DNA of 64,000 bases from Rudaea cellulosilytica DSM 22992 (GCF_000378125.1 NZ_KB899244.1:62001-126000), one strand, 5' to 3'; positions 32,811 through 46,119 are shown, numbered from the stretch's first letter. Notes: generated by a model from the letters alone, not told the origin. Numbers and translations: made by a program.

Positions 32811-33722
32811 CTAATAACCGCGTTCGCGCGCGACCAGGCCCGGAATCGGCCGGCCTTCGCGCACCGCACGAATCACAGCCAGCGCATGCATCGCGCCCTC
32901 GCGCGCATCGGTCTGCGCGGCGACGTGCGGGGTGATGACGATGCGCGGATCGTTCCAGAACGGATGTTCCGCAGGCAGAGGCTCCGGCTCGGTCACATCG
33001 AGAATCGCCGAGGCCAGTTGTCCGTCGTCGAGCGCACGTGCAAGCGCGGTCATGTCGAGATGGCCGCCGCGCCCGGCGTGAACGAGGCGTGCGCCGCGCG
33101 GAAGTTTGCCGAACAGCGCATCGCCGAGAATGCCGCGCGTCCGTTCGGTGAGCGGCAGCAAGCAGACGAGGATGTCGACGCCAGCCAGGAAGACGTCGAG
33201 ATCGTCGGCGGCAAACATCTCGATGTCGTCGACCGTCGCACCGGACAAGCTCCAGCCACGCACGCGAAAGCCAAGCGCGAGAAGGCTGACCGCAGCCAAC
33301 CGCCCGATTCGCCCCATGCCCAAGATGCCGACCGTACGCTTGCCGGTCGCCGCGACACTGCCCGCCTTCCACACACCCTGGCGGGCCTGGGCGATGTACA
33401 TCGGCATGTCCCGGTGCGACATCAGCGTCGCCATCACGACCCAGTCCCGCATCATGGCCTCGAGGCCGGGAGCGATCGTGCGCGACAGAGCAATGCCCTC
33501 GGGCAACGCCGGCAGATGATCGACGCCGGCGCCGACCGAGATGAGGGTCTTGAGCTGGGTGTAGACCGATAAATCTTTCGGCGGATACCAGCAGGCAATG
33601 TGTTCGATCGCAGATGGATCATGTACCGCCTGTTCGCCGACGAGGATGTCCTCGCCGGCTTCGGCAAAGACGCGTGGCCAAATCTTGCCCCGTTCCGGCG
33701 TCGACAGAAGAAGTAGTGTCAT
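32811..33722 (-). CDS. ghrA: glyoxylate/hydroxypyruvate reductase A-type 2-hydroxyacid dehydrogenase
   Basis: A 303-residue D-2-hydroxyacid dehydrogenase. It has the NAD(P)-binding GILGMGRIG motif at about 136-144, with catalytic Arg in VHAGRGGHL, Glu in DVTEPEPLP and His in ITPHVAAQTD. The short N-terminal domain and GAGVDHLP segment match GhrA rather than the longer SerA or GhrB groups. It reduces a 2-keto acid such as glyoxylate or hydroxypyruvate. Sitting between two FAD oxidase genes, it could reduce the keto acid formed after oxidative deamination. That substrate link is inference. Confidence 0.85.
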   Translation of the reverse strand: MTLLLLSTPERGKIWPRVFAEAGEDILVGEQAVHDPSAIEHIACWYPPKDLSVYTQLKTLISVGAGVDHLPALPEGIALSRTIAPGLEAMMRDWVVMATLMSHRDMPMYIAQARQGVWKAGSVAATGKRTVGILGMGRIGRLAAVSLLALGFRVRGWSLSGATVDDIEMFAADDLDVFLAGVDILVCLLPLTERTRGILGDALFGKLPRGARLVHAGRGGHLDMTALARALDDGQLASAILDVTEPEPLPAEHPFWNDPRIVITPHVAAQTDAREGAMHALAVIRAVREGRPIPGLVARERGY

Positions 33723-33822
33723 CGTCGGATCTCCGGCCGTTTTCCCAATGACGGTGTCGTTTCAATCATGAGCAGGCCGCGGCATCCAGCATTCGCAATG
33801 CAGATCGGACGGACTGCCGATC

Positions 33823-35118
33823 TCACGAAAACCGGTCCTTGGCCCGGTAGTACGCACCGACCAAAGGCAGGAACCACGGCGGGCCGAAGTGACCTGGAAT
33901 CGCCGGCCAGGGACGGCCGCCCCAGGGATTCGGCACCGCTTCGCCGGCGATGAGCCGCGCCATGATCTGGCCCATGTGCACCGACATCTGCGTGCCGTGG
34001 CCGCTGTAGCCGGTGCTATACCACACGCCATTGCGCTCGCCGGCCTGCGGCAGGCGGTCGCGCGTCATGTCGACGACGCCGCCCCAGCAGTAGTCGATTT
34101 CGACATCGGCCAACTGCGGAAAAATGCCGAGCATCCCTTCGCGCAAAATCGGCGCGCTGCGCGCATCCGAAGTCGGTGAGGACACGCCGAAATGCGCACG
34201 CCCGCCGAGGATCAAACGATCGTCGTCGGTGAGACGAAAATAATGATGGATATTGGCGACCGTGGTGCATGTGCGCCGTCGAGCGATCAGGCTTTGCGCG
34301 CGCTCGCGCCCGAGCGGCGCGGTGGCGAGGATGAAACTGCCGACCGGCACCATGCGTCGCCGCAGCCAACCGAATTCGCGATAGCTGCCGTGGCGCCCCG
34401 CGCCATTGGCGAGCAGCACCTGGCTGGCGCGCAGTGGGCCGCGCGTCGTGTGCAGGGTCGAAGGCTTGCCGCTGCCGCTACGTTCGATGCGCTCGACGGT
34501 GGATTGCAAAAAAATCTTTCCACCGTGCCGTTCGACCGCGGCGGCGAGGCCGTTGGCGAACCGCCCCATGTGCATCTGCGCGCTGCGTTTGTAGACGAGG
34601 CCGCCGGCGAAACGTTCGCTCGCGATTTCTTCCTCGCGCACGCGTCCGCGATCGAGCAGTTCGATGTCGGCGTCCACGCCGTCGCTGCGCAGGCGCTCGG
34701 CGCTGCGCGCGAGCGCGTCGTAGTGCGCGGGTTTCGTCGCGAGCTTGAGCTTGCCGTTGCGCGCGAAACCGCAGTCGATCGCCTCCTCGCGCACGATTCG
34801 CTCAACAGTGTCGACTGCAGCATCGTAGGCGCCATACCACGCACGCGCCTGTTCGACGCCGACCTTGTCGGCAAGTTCGCCATAGTCATGGGCGAGACCG
34901 TTGTTGACGTGACCGCCGTTGCGCCCCGAGGCCTCGAAGGCAACGCGATCGCCGGCCTCGAGCACCGCAACCTGCGCGCCGCGCGCGGCCAGCGCCAGCG
35001 CGGCCGACAACCCGGTGAAGCCCGCGCCGACGACGGCGACATCTACGGCCGTCGGCCATTCGCCGGCCTGCGGCGCGTAGCGCGGCACGGTGTCCGTCCA
35101 GTACGACTGCAGCTTCAT
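33823..35118 (-). CDS. FAD-dependent oxidoreductase, PuuB-like, copy 2
   Basis: A 431-residue paralogue of 15818-17095. It has MKLQSYWTDTVPRY at the N terminus, the FAD motif VAVVGAGFTGLSAALALA, SGRNGGHVNNGLAHDYG, and the C-terminal YCWGGVVDMTRDRLPQAG, YSGHGTQMSVHMG and IPGHFGPPWFLPLVGAYY blocks. It is roughly half identical to copy 1 by eye, so the two are more diverged than the DadA-like pair. Probable role: oxidation of an amine such as a putrescine derivative. The start at 35118 follows an AAGGTGG ribosome-binding site; the longer frame upstream is not used. It heads a three-gene - strand unit divergent from the GNAT gene. Confidence 0.86.
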   Translation of the reverse strand: MKLQSYWTDTVPRYAPQAGEWPTAVDVAVVGAGFTGLSAALALAARGAQVAVLEAGDRVAFEASGRNGGHVNNGLAHDYGELADKVGVEQARAWYGAYDAAVDTVERIVREEAIDCGFARNGKLKLATKPAHYDALARSAERLRSDGVDADIELLDRGRVREEEIASERFAGGLVYKRSAQMHMGRFANGLAAAVERHGGKIFLQSTVERIERSGSGKPSTLHTTRGPLRASQVLLANGAGRHGSYREFGWLRRRMVPVGSFILATAPLGRERAQSLIARRRTCTTVANIHHYFRLTDDDRLILGGRAHFGVSSPTSDARSAPILREGMLGIFPQLADVEIDYCWGGVVDMTRDRLPQAGERNGVWYSTGYSGHGTQMSVHMGQIMARLIAGEAVPNPWGGRPWPAIPGHFGPPWFLPLVGAYYRAKDRFS

Positions 35119-35508
35119 CGCCCCACCTTCACAGCACCTCGATTCGTGATTCGAAACAGATTGGAACATACGTCCCGATCGACGACATCCGCGAATGACC
35201 GCGCCGACGAGGCGCGCGTGCCTTTTTTGCTCACATCCGCAGCACACCATGCCGCGGGCGCGCGCAGACGATTTGCTCAGAGACGCAGAGCCGTATCGGA
35301 AAATGTCATCCGCATACTAAGCGGCAGTAGTCGGGATTTGCTTCGTTTACTCCCCACTGACGGCGCAGCAAATTCCGCTCCACCCCCCGCTCGCAGCGGA
35401 AGCTGCTGCTTTTTGGTGCAATCAGTAGAGAACAAGATTGCACTGGAGATTGCAGCGTATATTTGCGCCGGAATCGAACCCACACCGTCAGACCGACTTG
35501 TTTTCACA
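35119..35508. other. 390-bp divergent intergenic region with a repeated 8-bp motif
   Basis: No gene is seen here although a + strand frame is open through it. It lies between the PuuB-like copy 2 gene (-) and the second GNAT gene (+) and should contain both promoters. The right third is AT-richer than its surroundings and holds the inverted/direct repeat listed at 35416-35454. Confidence 0.6.
35416..35454. promoter_or_regulatory. candidate operator: GTGCAATC / GATTGCAC / GATTGCA repeat
   Basis: GTGCAATC at 35416-35423 is the exact reverse complement of GATTGCAC at 35436-35443, with 12 bp between. A further GATTGCA at 35448-35454 repeats the second arm in direct orientation, 12 bp start to start. 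Three half-sites, 55 to 93 bp upstream of the GNAT start codon in the divergent promoter region, look like a binding site for a dimeric or oligomeric regulator. The Lrp-type regulator encoded at 38071 is the nearest candidate; this is inference. Confidence 0.55.
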
Positions 35509-36387
35509 ATGAGCACAATACGCAAAACCTCCATACCGACAGAACAAGGCGTCGCATACCGAGCCATGAAATCCAGCGACCTCGATGCGGCTTGGGACCT
35601 GTCGATGGATCAGCACTGGCCACACCGTCCGGGCGACTGGACATTTGCGTTTTCTCTTGGTGAAGGCATCGTCGCCGAAGCCGACGGCCAGCTCGTCGGT
35701 ACGGCAATGCGCTGGCTTTGGGGTAAGACGCATGCCACCGTGGGCTTGGTCATCGTCTCCGAAGTCATGCGCGGGCGGCGCATCGGCAGTGAACTCATGA
35801 ACCGCATCCTCGCGGGCCTGGAAGGCCGCAGCGTCTCGCTGCACGCCACCGAAGTCGGGCGCGGCCTGTACGAACGCCTTGGCTTTGTGCGTACCGGCGA
35901 GATCCGCCAGCACCAGGGCATCGCGGCAAACGCGCCGCTGGTCGCACTCGACGAAGGCTGGCGCCTGCGCCCGTTCGATCGCAGCGACGAGGCGGCTGTC
36001 ATCGACCTCGACGCGCGCGCGCGCGGCTGGTCGCGCAGCAAAATGCTGCGGCGATGGATCGACAGCGCCGAGCGCGTGATGGTCCTCGATCACAGCGGCG
36101 CGCTCGATGGTTATGCCATCCTGCGTCGCTTCGGCCGTGGCGTGGTCGTCGGGCCGGTCATTGCTTCGAACGATATCGGCGCGCGTGCGCTGATCGCTCA
36201 CCTCGTCAGCCTGGCCGCAGGACGTTTCGTGCGCATCGATCTCGATTTCGACTCGGGCCTGACCACTTGGCTCGAAGAACTGCAACTGCACCGCGTCGGC
36301 ACGGTGACCGCGATGACACGCGGCAGCGTGGCCGCCGTTGACGAAGGCCCGCGCCTGTTCGCACTGGCAACGCAGGCGATGGGCTGA
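35509..36387 (+). CDS. tandem GNAT-family N-acetyltransferase, copy 2
   Basis: A 292-residue paralogue of 17157-18062. The first domain has VIVSEVMRGRRIGSELMNRI (acetyl-CoA loop) and GLYERLGFVRTG; the second, degenerate, domain ends in TAMTRGSV and FALATQAMG, matching the tail of copy 1. The long open frame upstream is not coding: the family alignment begins near MSTIRKTSIPTEQGVAYRAM at 35509. Expected activity is acetyl transfer to an amine. It is divergent from the PuuB-like copy 2 operon and is followed after 165 bp by the aminotransferase gene. Confidence 0.84.
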   Translation: MSTIRKTSIPTEQGVAYRAMKSSDLDAAWDLSMDQHWPHRPGDWTFAFSLGEGIVAEADGQLVGTAMRWLWGKTHATVGLVIVSEVMRGRRIGSELMNRILAGLEGRSVSLHATEVGRGLYERLGFVRTGEIRQHQGIAANAPLVALDEGWRLRPFDRSDEAAVIDLDARARGWSRSKMLRRWIDSAERVMVLDHSGALDGYAILRRFGRGVVVGPVIASNDIGARALIAHLVSLAAGRFVRIDLDFDSGLTTWLEELQLHRVGTVTAMTRGSVAAVDEGPRLFALATQAMG

Positions 36388-36552
36388 GCGCGAAACGGTT
36401 CGCATAACGCTACGGTGCCGCAGCTTCAGCGCATCTTCTTCCGGCACAGACGCAACAACGGCATGCGCCGGCGCGAACGACCGCCGCGACGGCATCTAAC
36501 GCGGCGGGCTCGCGCCTAGACTGATTTCCCCTTCGCTATCCGATTCGGCGCC

Positions 36553-37992
36553 ATGCAATCTCTTTCCTCCGTCGCATCCGACGCGGCAGAATCCGCCCAA
36601 TCCACGAACTCCTCCTTGAGCCTGTCTTCGCTGCGCAAGCAGGACCGCGAGCATCTGATCCACCCGGTCTCGGCCTGGCGTGCGCACGAGCACCGCGGCG
36701 TGACCATCCTCGACTCGGGCCACGGCTGCACGCTGCGCGATGCCGACGGCAACGAGTTGCTCGATGTCTTCGCCGGCTTGTGGTGCGTCAATGTCGGCTA
36801 TGGTCAGCAGAGCGTGGTCGATGCCGCGGTCAAGCAGTTGAACAAGCTGCCCTATGCGACGGGATATTTTTCCTTCGGCAGCGAACCGGCGATCCGGCTC
36901 GCCGAAAAGCTTGTGGAGATCAGCCCCGCCTCGCTGCGCCATGTCTATTTCAGCGGCGGCGGTTCGGACGCGGTCGATGCCGCGGTGCGCTTGATCGTGC
37001 AGTACTGGAACAGCGTCGGCCGCCCGCACAAGAAACACTTCATCACGCTCGAGCGCGGCTACCACGGCTCGTCGTCGACCGGCGCGGGCCTGACCGCGCT
37101 GCCCGCGTTCCACCGCGGCTTCGACCTGCCGCTGCCGACGCAGCATTACCTGCCTTCGCCGAATCCGTACCGCAGCGCGAACGGCAATCCGCAGGCGATC
37201 ATCGACGCCTCGGTCGCGGCGCTGCGCGCGAAGGTCGCCGGACTGGGCGCAGACAACGTCGCCGCGTTCTTCTGCGAACCGATCCAGGGCTCCGGCGGCG
37301 TCATCATTCCGCCGAAAGGCTGGCTCAAGGCGATGCAGGATACGGCGCGTGAACTGGATGTCCTGTTCGTCGTCGACGAAGTCATCACCGGTTTCGGCCG
37401 CACCGGCCCGATGTTCGCCTGCGATTCCGAAGGCGTGGAGCCGGACTTGATGACCTTGGCCAAGGGCCTGACTTCGGGTTACATCCCGATGGGTGCGACG
37501 CTGCTTTCGGAAAAGGTCTATGCTGGCATCGCCGACAACACGCCCGCCGGCGCGGTCGTCGGCCACGGCGCCACTTACTCGGGGCATCCAGTCGCTGCAG
37601 CCGTGGCGCTCGAGGTGATTCGATTGTATGAAGGCGGCTTGCTCGAGCACGGCCAAGCAGTGGCGAAACACTTCGCCGCAGCGCTCGATGGCCTCGCCGA
37701 TCATCCGCTCGTCGGCGATGTGCGTTATCGTGGCCTGCTCGCGGCGATCGAACTGGTCAGCGACAAGGCGGCGAAGCGCGGCTTCGATCCGAAACTCGGC
37801 CTCGCCGACAAGATCAGCGCGATCGCCTATGCGAACAAACTGGTGTTCCGCTCGTTCTCCGACCAGATCCTCGGCTTCGCGCCGGCGCTGTGCATTACCG
37901 AGGCGGAGTGCCAGCTGTTCGGTCAGCGCCTGCGCAAGACGCTGGACGAGGTACTGGCGCTGCCTGAAGTGCGCTCCGCAATGGCTGCATGA
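36553..37992 (+). CDS. class III aminotransferase (omega-aminotransferase)
   Basis: A 479-residue fold-type I PLP enzyme. It has DGNELLDVFAGLWCVNVGYG near the N terminus, the YFSGGGSDAVDAAVRL phosphate-binding region, VVDEVITGFGRTG with the PLP-ring aspartate, and LMTLAKGLTSGYIPMGA with the Schiff-base Lys304. It resembles putrescine/beta-alanine-pyruvate type omega-aminotransferases (SpuC, AptA group), which move terminal amino groups of polyamines or omega-amino acids to pyruvate, making aldehydes. Set beside PuuB-like oxidases and with GabD elsewhere in the window, polyamine or omega-amino acid use is plausible. Annotation as aspartate aminotransferase family is equally common. Confidence 0.87.
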   Translation: MQSLSSVASDAAESAQSTNSSLSLSSLRKQDREHLIHPVSAWRAHEHRGVTILDSGHGCTLRDADGNELLDVFAGLWCVNVGYGQQSVVDAAVKQLNKLPYATGYFSFGSEPAIRLAEKLVEISPASLRHVYFSGGGSDAVDAAVRLIVQYWNSVGRPHKKHFITLERGYHGSSSTGAGLTALPAFHRGFDLPLPTQHYLPSPNPYRSANGNPQAIIDASVAALRAKVAGLGADNVAAFFCEPIQGSGGVIIPPKGWLKAMQDTARELDVLFVVDEVITGFGRTGPMFACDSEGVEPDLMTLAKGLTSGYIPMGATLLSEKVYAGIADNTPAGAVVGHGATYSGHPVAAAVALEVIRLYEGGLLEHGQAVAKHFAAALDGLADHPLVGDVRYRGLLAAIELVSDKAAKRGFDPKLGLADKISAIAYANKLVFRSFSDQILGFAPALCITEAECQLFGQRLRKTLDEVLALPEVRSAMAA

Positions 37993-38070
37993 GGCGGCTG
38001 TACAGAAGACATTGACCCGCTGCGTCCGCTTCCACAGAATCCAGAAGGTCCATCCATCCAGGCAATCACC

Positions 38071-38565
38071 GTGGTCACTCCCTTCAAACTAGACCGCATC
38101 GACCTGCGTATCCTGGCCCATCTGCAGAAGAACGGGCGGATCACCAACGTCGAACTCTCCAACGCCGTGTGCCTGTCGCCGAGCCCGTGTCTCGTGCGGG
38201 TCAAGCGGCTGGAACAGGCCGGCTACATCACCAGTTATTCGGCGCAGATCGACCTGGCCAAACTCGGCGACGTCCTTACCGTGTTTACCGAAGTCACCCT
38301 GTCTGATCACCACGCCGAGGATTTCAGCCGCTTCGAGAAGGCGATCCGCCAGGTCGACGAGATCATCGAATGCCACCTGGTCAGCGGCGGCTACGACTAC
38401 CTGCTCAAGTTCGTCGCACGCGGCGTCAACCACTACCAGTCGCTGATGGAAGGGCTGCTCGAACGCAACATCGGCATCGAAAAATATTTCAGCTACATCG
38501 TCATCAAGACGCCCTTCATCAAGAACCACCTGCCGATCGAGCAGTTGTTCAGCCAGCATCTCTAA
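38071..38565 (+). CDS. Lrp/AsnC family transcriptional regulator
   Basis: A 164-residue regulator with GTG start at 38071. The helix-turn-helix is at about 7-55 (DRIDLRILAHLQKNGRITNV and LSPSPCLVRVKRLEQAGYI). The RAM ligand-binding domain follows, with ECHLVSGGYDYLLKFVARGV, the glycine-rich effector motif. Such regulators sense amino acids and control adjacent catabolic operons. It lies 78 bp after the aminotransferase gene and 39 bp before the M20 hydrolase gene, so it is probably co-transcribed. The repeat at 35416-35454 is a candidate target. Confidence 0.9.
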   Translation: MVTPFKLDRIDLRILAHLQKNGRITNVELSNAVCLSPSPCLVRVKRLEQAGYITSYSAQIDLAKLGDVLTVFTEVTLSDHHAEDFSRFEKAIRQVDEIIECHLVSGGYDYLLKFVARGVNHYQSLMEGLLERNIGIEKYFSYIVIKTPFIKNHLPIEQLFSQHL

Positions 38566-38604
38566 TCGGCAGCGCTTCTTTTCGACAACGCCTCGCCATC
38601 CATT

Positions 38605-39789
38605 GTGACCGCCACCCTCACTGCCGTCGCCGACCTGCTTCCCGACCTGCAAACGCTGCGGCGTGATCTGCATGCGCATCCCGAACTTGCATTTGCCGAG
38701 CATCGTACGTCGATCCTAGTCGCCGACACGATGCGGGATCTCGGTCTGGAGGTCGCGACCGGCATCGGCGGCACCGGGGTCGTGGCGACGCTGCGCCACG
38801 GCGGTGGCATGGGCAGCATCGGACTGCGTGCGGACATGGATGCATTGCCTATCGTCGAGACCAGCGGACTTACGTACGCCAGCAAACACCGCGGCGTTCA
38901 TCACGGCTGCGGCCACGACGGCCACACTGCGGCGCTGATCGGCGCCGCGCGTCATCTGGTGCGCACGTGCAATTTCGACGGCACCGTGCACTTCATCTTC
39001 CAACCTGCGGAAGAGGGTCAAGGCGGTGCGGCCGCGATGATTCGTGATGGCTTGTTCGAGCGCTTCCCGTGCGACGAGGTCTACGCGCTGCACAACTGGC
39101 CGGCCTTGCCTCTGGGCTCGGCGCAGACGCGAGCGGGACCGATCATGGCTGCGGCCGATCGTTTCGAGATCGAAATCCATGGTCGCGGCGGACATGCCGC
39201 ATTCCCTCAACTGACGCCCGATGCGATCCTTGCCGCCAGTCATTTGGTGTTGCAGCTGAACACCATCGTTGCGCGCGACATCGATCCGAACGAATCGGCA
39301 GTGCTGTCGGTGACAAAGATCGAGGGCGGCCACGCGCACAACGTACTACCCACAAAAGTCGTCGTCGTCGGCACCGTGCGTAGTTTCAATCCGCAGGTGC
39401 AAGACCGCATCGAGGCGCGCTTGCGCGAAGTCGTTGCGGGCGTCGCTTCTTCCACCGGCACGCGCATGACCATCGATTATCTGCGTTACTACCCCGCCAC
39501 GATCAACAGCCGCGATGAAGCTGCGGTTGCACTGGCTGCCGCCAAAATCGCGGGACTGCATGCAATGGAGGCACCCGCGCCCGCATTCACTTCCGAGGAT
39601 TTCGCTTTCATGCTGCAGGCGCGGCCGGGCGCTTATCTGTGGCTCGGTCAGGGGCGCGCCGATCCGGGAGCGGATGGCGAGCGGCCACTGCATCATCCCA
39701 GTTACGATTTCAACGACGCCGCGCTGCCGTATGCCATCGCCTGGTTCGCGGCATTGGTCGAGCGACAATTGCCCGCCTCCACTCGATGA
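38605..39789 (+). CDS. M20 family metallo-amidohydrolase (hippurate hydrolase / N-acyl amino acid amidohydrolase type)
   Basis: A 394-residue dizinc hydrolase with GTG start at 38605. Metal and catalytic residues are visible: HHGCGHDGH (about 98-106), the catalytic base in FQPAEEGQGG, ALHNWPALPLG, the lid-domain GRGGHAAFPQ and the C-terminal LHHPSYDFND. This is the M20D (IAA-amino acid hydrolase/hippuricase/ N-acetyl-L-amino acid deacetylase) group, which cleaves N-acyl amino acids. In this cluster it could remove the acyl group put on by the GNAT enzyme, or release an amino acid from a conjugate. The final ATGA contains a possible start of the next frame. Confidence 0.88.
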   Translation: MTATLTAVADLLPDLQTLRRDLHAHPELAFAEHRTSILVADTMRDLGLEVATGIGGTGVVATLRHGGGMGSIGLRADMDALPIVETSGLTYASKHRGVHHGCGHDGHTAALIGAARHLVRTCNFDGTVHFIFQPAEEGQGGAAAMIRDGLFERFPCDEVYALHNWPALPLGSAQTRAGPIMAAADRFEIEIHGRGGHAAFPQLTPDAILAASHLVLQLNTIVARDIDPNESAVLSVTKIEGGHAHNVLPTKVVVVGTVRSFNPQVQDRIEARLREVVAGVASSTGTRMTIDYLRYYPATINSRDEAAVALAAAKIAGLHAMEAPAPAFTSEDFAFMLQARPGAYLWLGQGRADPGADGERPLHHPSYDFNDAALPYAIAWFAALVERQLPASTR

Positions 39790-39860
39790 CGGTGGCACAA
39801 ACGATCGTGTTCTCGCGGGAGCGTTTGCTTACTGCGTCCACGCCGACTACCATTTCGACG

Positions 39861-40280
39861 ATGTCCTCCGGCGCTCGCCAGCACTCGCCCTTCTCTGCAC
39901 CGCTTTCTTGCGTATGTGGTTGGCTCGTGGCGTTCTTTGTGGTGATGACCGGCGGGTTCGGCGTCGCCGACTTCGCCAACGACTCGCAGCCCCGTTCGAT
40001 GGTTGTCGCCGCGCAGGCAAGTCCGTCACTGATGGCCATCCCTGCTCCAACGGCGCAAGAACTGGACGAAATCCGCAACCACGGCCACCATCACAGCGGC
40101 AACCCGCTGGAAGATCTGCTTACGTTGGGCCATGCACATTTCGGCTGCCAATGCGCCAGTCTGTCCGTGGACATCTTTGCGCTTGCCGTCGTACCCAACG
40201 CCGCCTTCGTCGTGATGCGCAAACCACAGCGCGAACACGACAGCCCGCCGAACAACCCCTTCCGACCTCCGATCGTTTGA
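39861..40280 (+). CDS. CzcI-like small exported protein at the head of the heavy-metal efflux operon
   Basis: A 139-residue protein starting at ATG 39861. An N-terminal hydrophobic segment (CVCGWLVAFFVVMTGGFGVA) would act as signal or anchor. The periplasmic part has a NHGHHHSG cluster, then GHAHFGCQCASL, and ends with PPNNPFRPPIV. The order (signal, His cluster, His/Cys pair, C-terminal proline tail) resembles CzcI, a small regulatory protein encoded ahead of czcC in Cupriavidus. Sequence similarity is weak and the name is a suggestion. An upstream ATG at 39786, overlapping the M20 stop, would add 25 residues that do not look like a signal peptide. Confidence 0.55.
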   Translation: MSSGARQHSPFSAPLSCVCGWLVAFFVVMTGGFGVADFANDSQPRSMVVAAQASPSLMAIPAPTAQELDEIRNHGHHHSGNPLEDLLTLGHAHFGCQCASLSVDIFALAVVPNAAFVVMRKPQREHDSPPNNPFRPPIV

Positions 40281-40291
40281 TCGACGACGCT

Positions 40292-40313
40292 AGCCGCGCC
40301 TGACGCGGCTTTT
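40292..40313 (+). terminator. terminator-like hairpin between the czcI-like gene and czcC
   Basis: AGCCGCG (40292-40298) pairs with CGCGGCT (40304-40310) over 7 bp with a 5-nt loop and runs into TTTT (40310-40313). It is 12 bp beyond the czcI-like stop. The short U run suggests partial termination, which would make it an attenuator ahead of czcC. A second perfect hairpin follows at 40318-40338. Confidence 0.55.
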
Positions 40314-40317
40314 CGTG

Positions 40318-40338
40318 CTGCACGCCACTGGCGTGCAG
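40318..40338 (+). promoter_or_regulatory. second leader hairpin ahead of czcC
   Basis: CTGCACGCC (40318-40326) and GGCGTGCAG (40330-40338) form a perfect 9-bp stem with a 3-nt ACT loop, 5 nt after the U run of the first hairpin and 18 nt ahead of the GGAGG ribosome-binding site of czcC (40356-40360). No U run follows. It could be an mRNA-stability or processing element or part of an attenuator. Confidence 0.5.
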
Positions 40339-40368
40339 TGGCTTGTCCGTCGATCGGAGGATTCTTCC

Positions 40369-41663
40369 GTGTTTCGTCATTCTTTTCTGGCGCTGGCCCT
40401 CGCGGCCATGACGCCAATCGTGGCTGTTGCCGAAGCGCCACAGCCCGGTAATTCTGCCGTACCGGCAACACCGTCTTCGCTCACGCTCACCGACGCCGTG
40501 GACCGCGTACTCCGCAACAACCCGGCGTTGCAAGCCGCCGTGTATTCGCTGCGCGCTCAGGAGGCGCGACGCGACCAGGCCGCCCTCAAGCCGGCCTGGC
40601 ATGCAACCCTCGAAGCCGAGAATTTTCTCGGCAGCGGCAGCTTGCGCAACGGCCGCGGACTCGAAACGACGTTGCGTCTGGGCACCGTCATCGAGCGCGG
40701 CGACAAGCGCACGCGCCGCATCGATGAATCCGACAGCGAGCGTGCTTTGCTCGTCGCCGACCAGGACGTGGCTCGCCTGGATCTGCTCGCCGAAGTCGCG
40801 CGCCGCTTCATTCACGTCGTTTCGGATCAGGAAAGCATCGCGCTGACCGAGCGTGCGACCGCGCTCGCCCGACGCAGTGTCGAGCTGGTCGAGCAACGCG
40901 TGCGCGCGGCAAAGGCTGGCGATGCCGAACTCGGCAAAACGCGCGTCACGCTGGCGCGCGCGGAGATCGCCGCCGAACACGCAGAGCACGAACTCAAAAG
41001 TTCGCGCATCGCGCTTGCAGCTACCTGGAACGCGCGCGAGGCAGGCTTCGACCGCGTCGACGCTGCGTTCTACACGTTGCCCGAACCGGAATCGTTCGAC
41101 GCGCTGATCGCCGGGCTCGAGCGTAATCCGAACCTCGCCCGCTTCGCCTCCGCGCAGCGCCTCGAAGACGCACGCATCGCCGTCGCTCGCGCCAATCGCA
41201 GCGCCGATATCAGCTTCAATGCCGGCATCCGTCGGGTCGAAGCGCAGAGCGATCAGGCCTTCGTGCTCAGTGTGACCGTGCCGTTCGGCTCCGCCTCGCG
41301 TGCTGCCCCATTCGAACGTGAGGCAGAACAGCGCCGCGAAGCCGTCGACGCCGAAGCGAGCGGCGTGCGCACCGATCTTTACCGCACTTTGTACGCGGTC
41401 TATCAGGAACTGCTGCACGCACGCACCCAGGCCGACACCTTGCGCACGCGCGTGATTCCCGAATCCGAACGCACACTGAAACTCACCGAGCAGGGATTCG
41501 CCGTCGGTCGCTATTCCTATCTCGAACTGGTCGACGCGCAGCAGCAACTGCTGACTGTGCAGCGCGAAGCGATCGATGCCGCGCGCGAATACCACTTGCT
41601 CTACGTCGAGCTCGAACGCCTGGTCGGCCGCAGCGTCGACACCGCCGCCATGGAGAAAAATTC

Positions 41664-41667
<4 letters not shown>
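40369..41667 (+). CDS. czcC: TolC-family outer-membrane channel of a heavy-metal efflux system (CzcC-like)
   Basis: A 432-residue outer-membrane efflux protein. The GTG at 40369 is chosen because GGAGG lies 8 bases upstream and a signal peptide (FRHSFLALALAAMTPIVAVA) begins there; a longer frame starts at 40315 without these. Two OEP repeats follow: LTLTDAVDRVLRNNPALQAAVY in the first and SYLELVDAQQQLLTVQREAI in the second. It forms the outer-membrane tunnel for the CzcB and CzcA proteins encoded next. The stop overlaps the CzcB-like start by 4 bp. Confidence 0.9.
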
Positions 41668-46110
<4,443 letters not shown>

Positions 46111-46119
46111 AAGTCATCG

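Noticed and set aside
34192-35508. Upstream extension of the second GNAT gene (731 codons in all)
   Set aside because: The first part is antisense to the PuuB-like copy 2 gene and lacks homology. The GNAT family alignment begins at 35509.
40120-41595. 491-codon - strand open frame opposite czcC
   Set aside because: No domains, odd composition, and it would run against a well-formed Czc operon.
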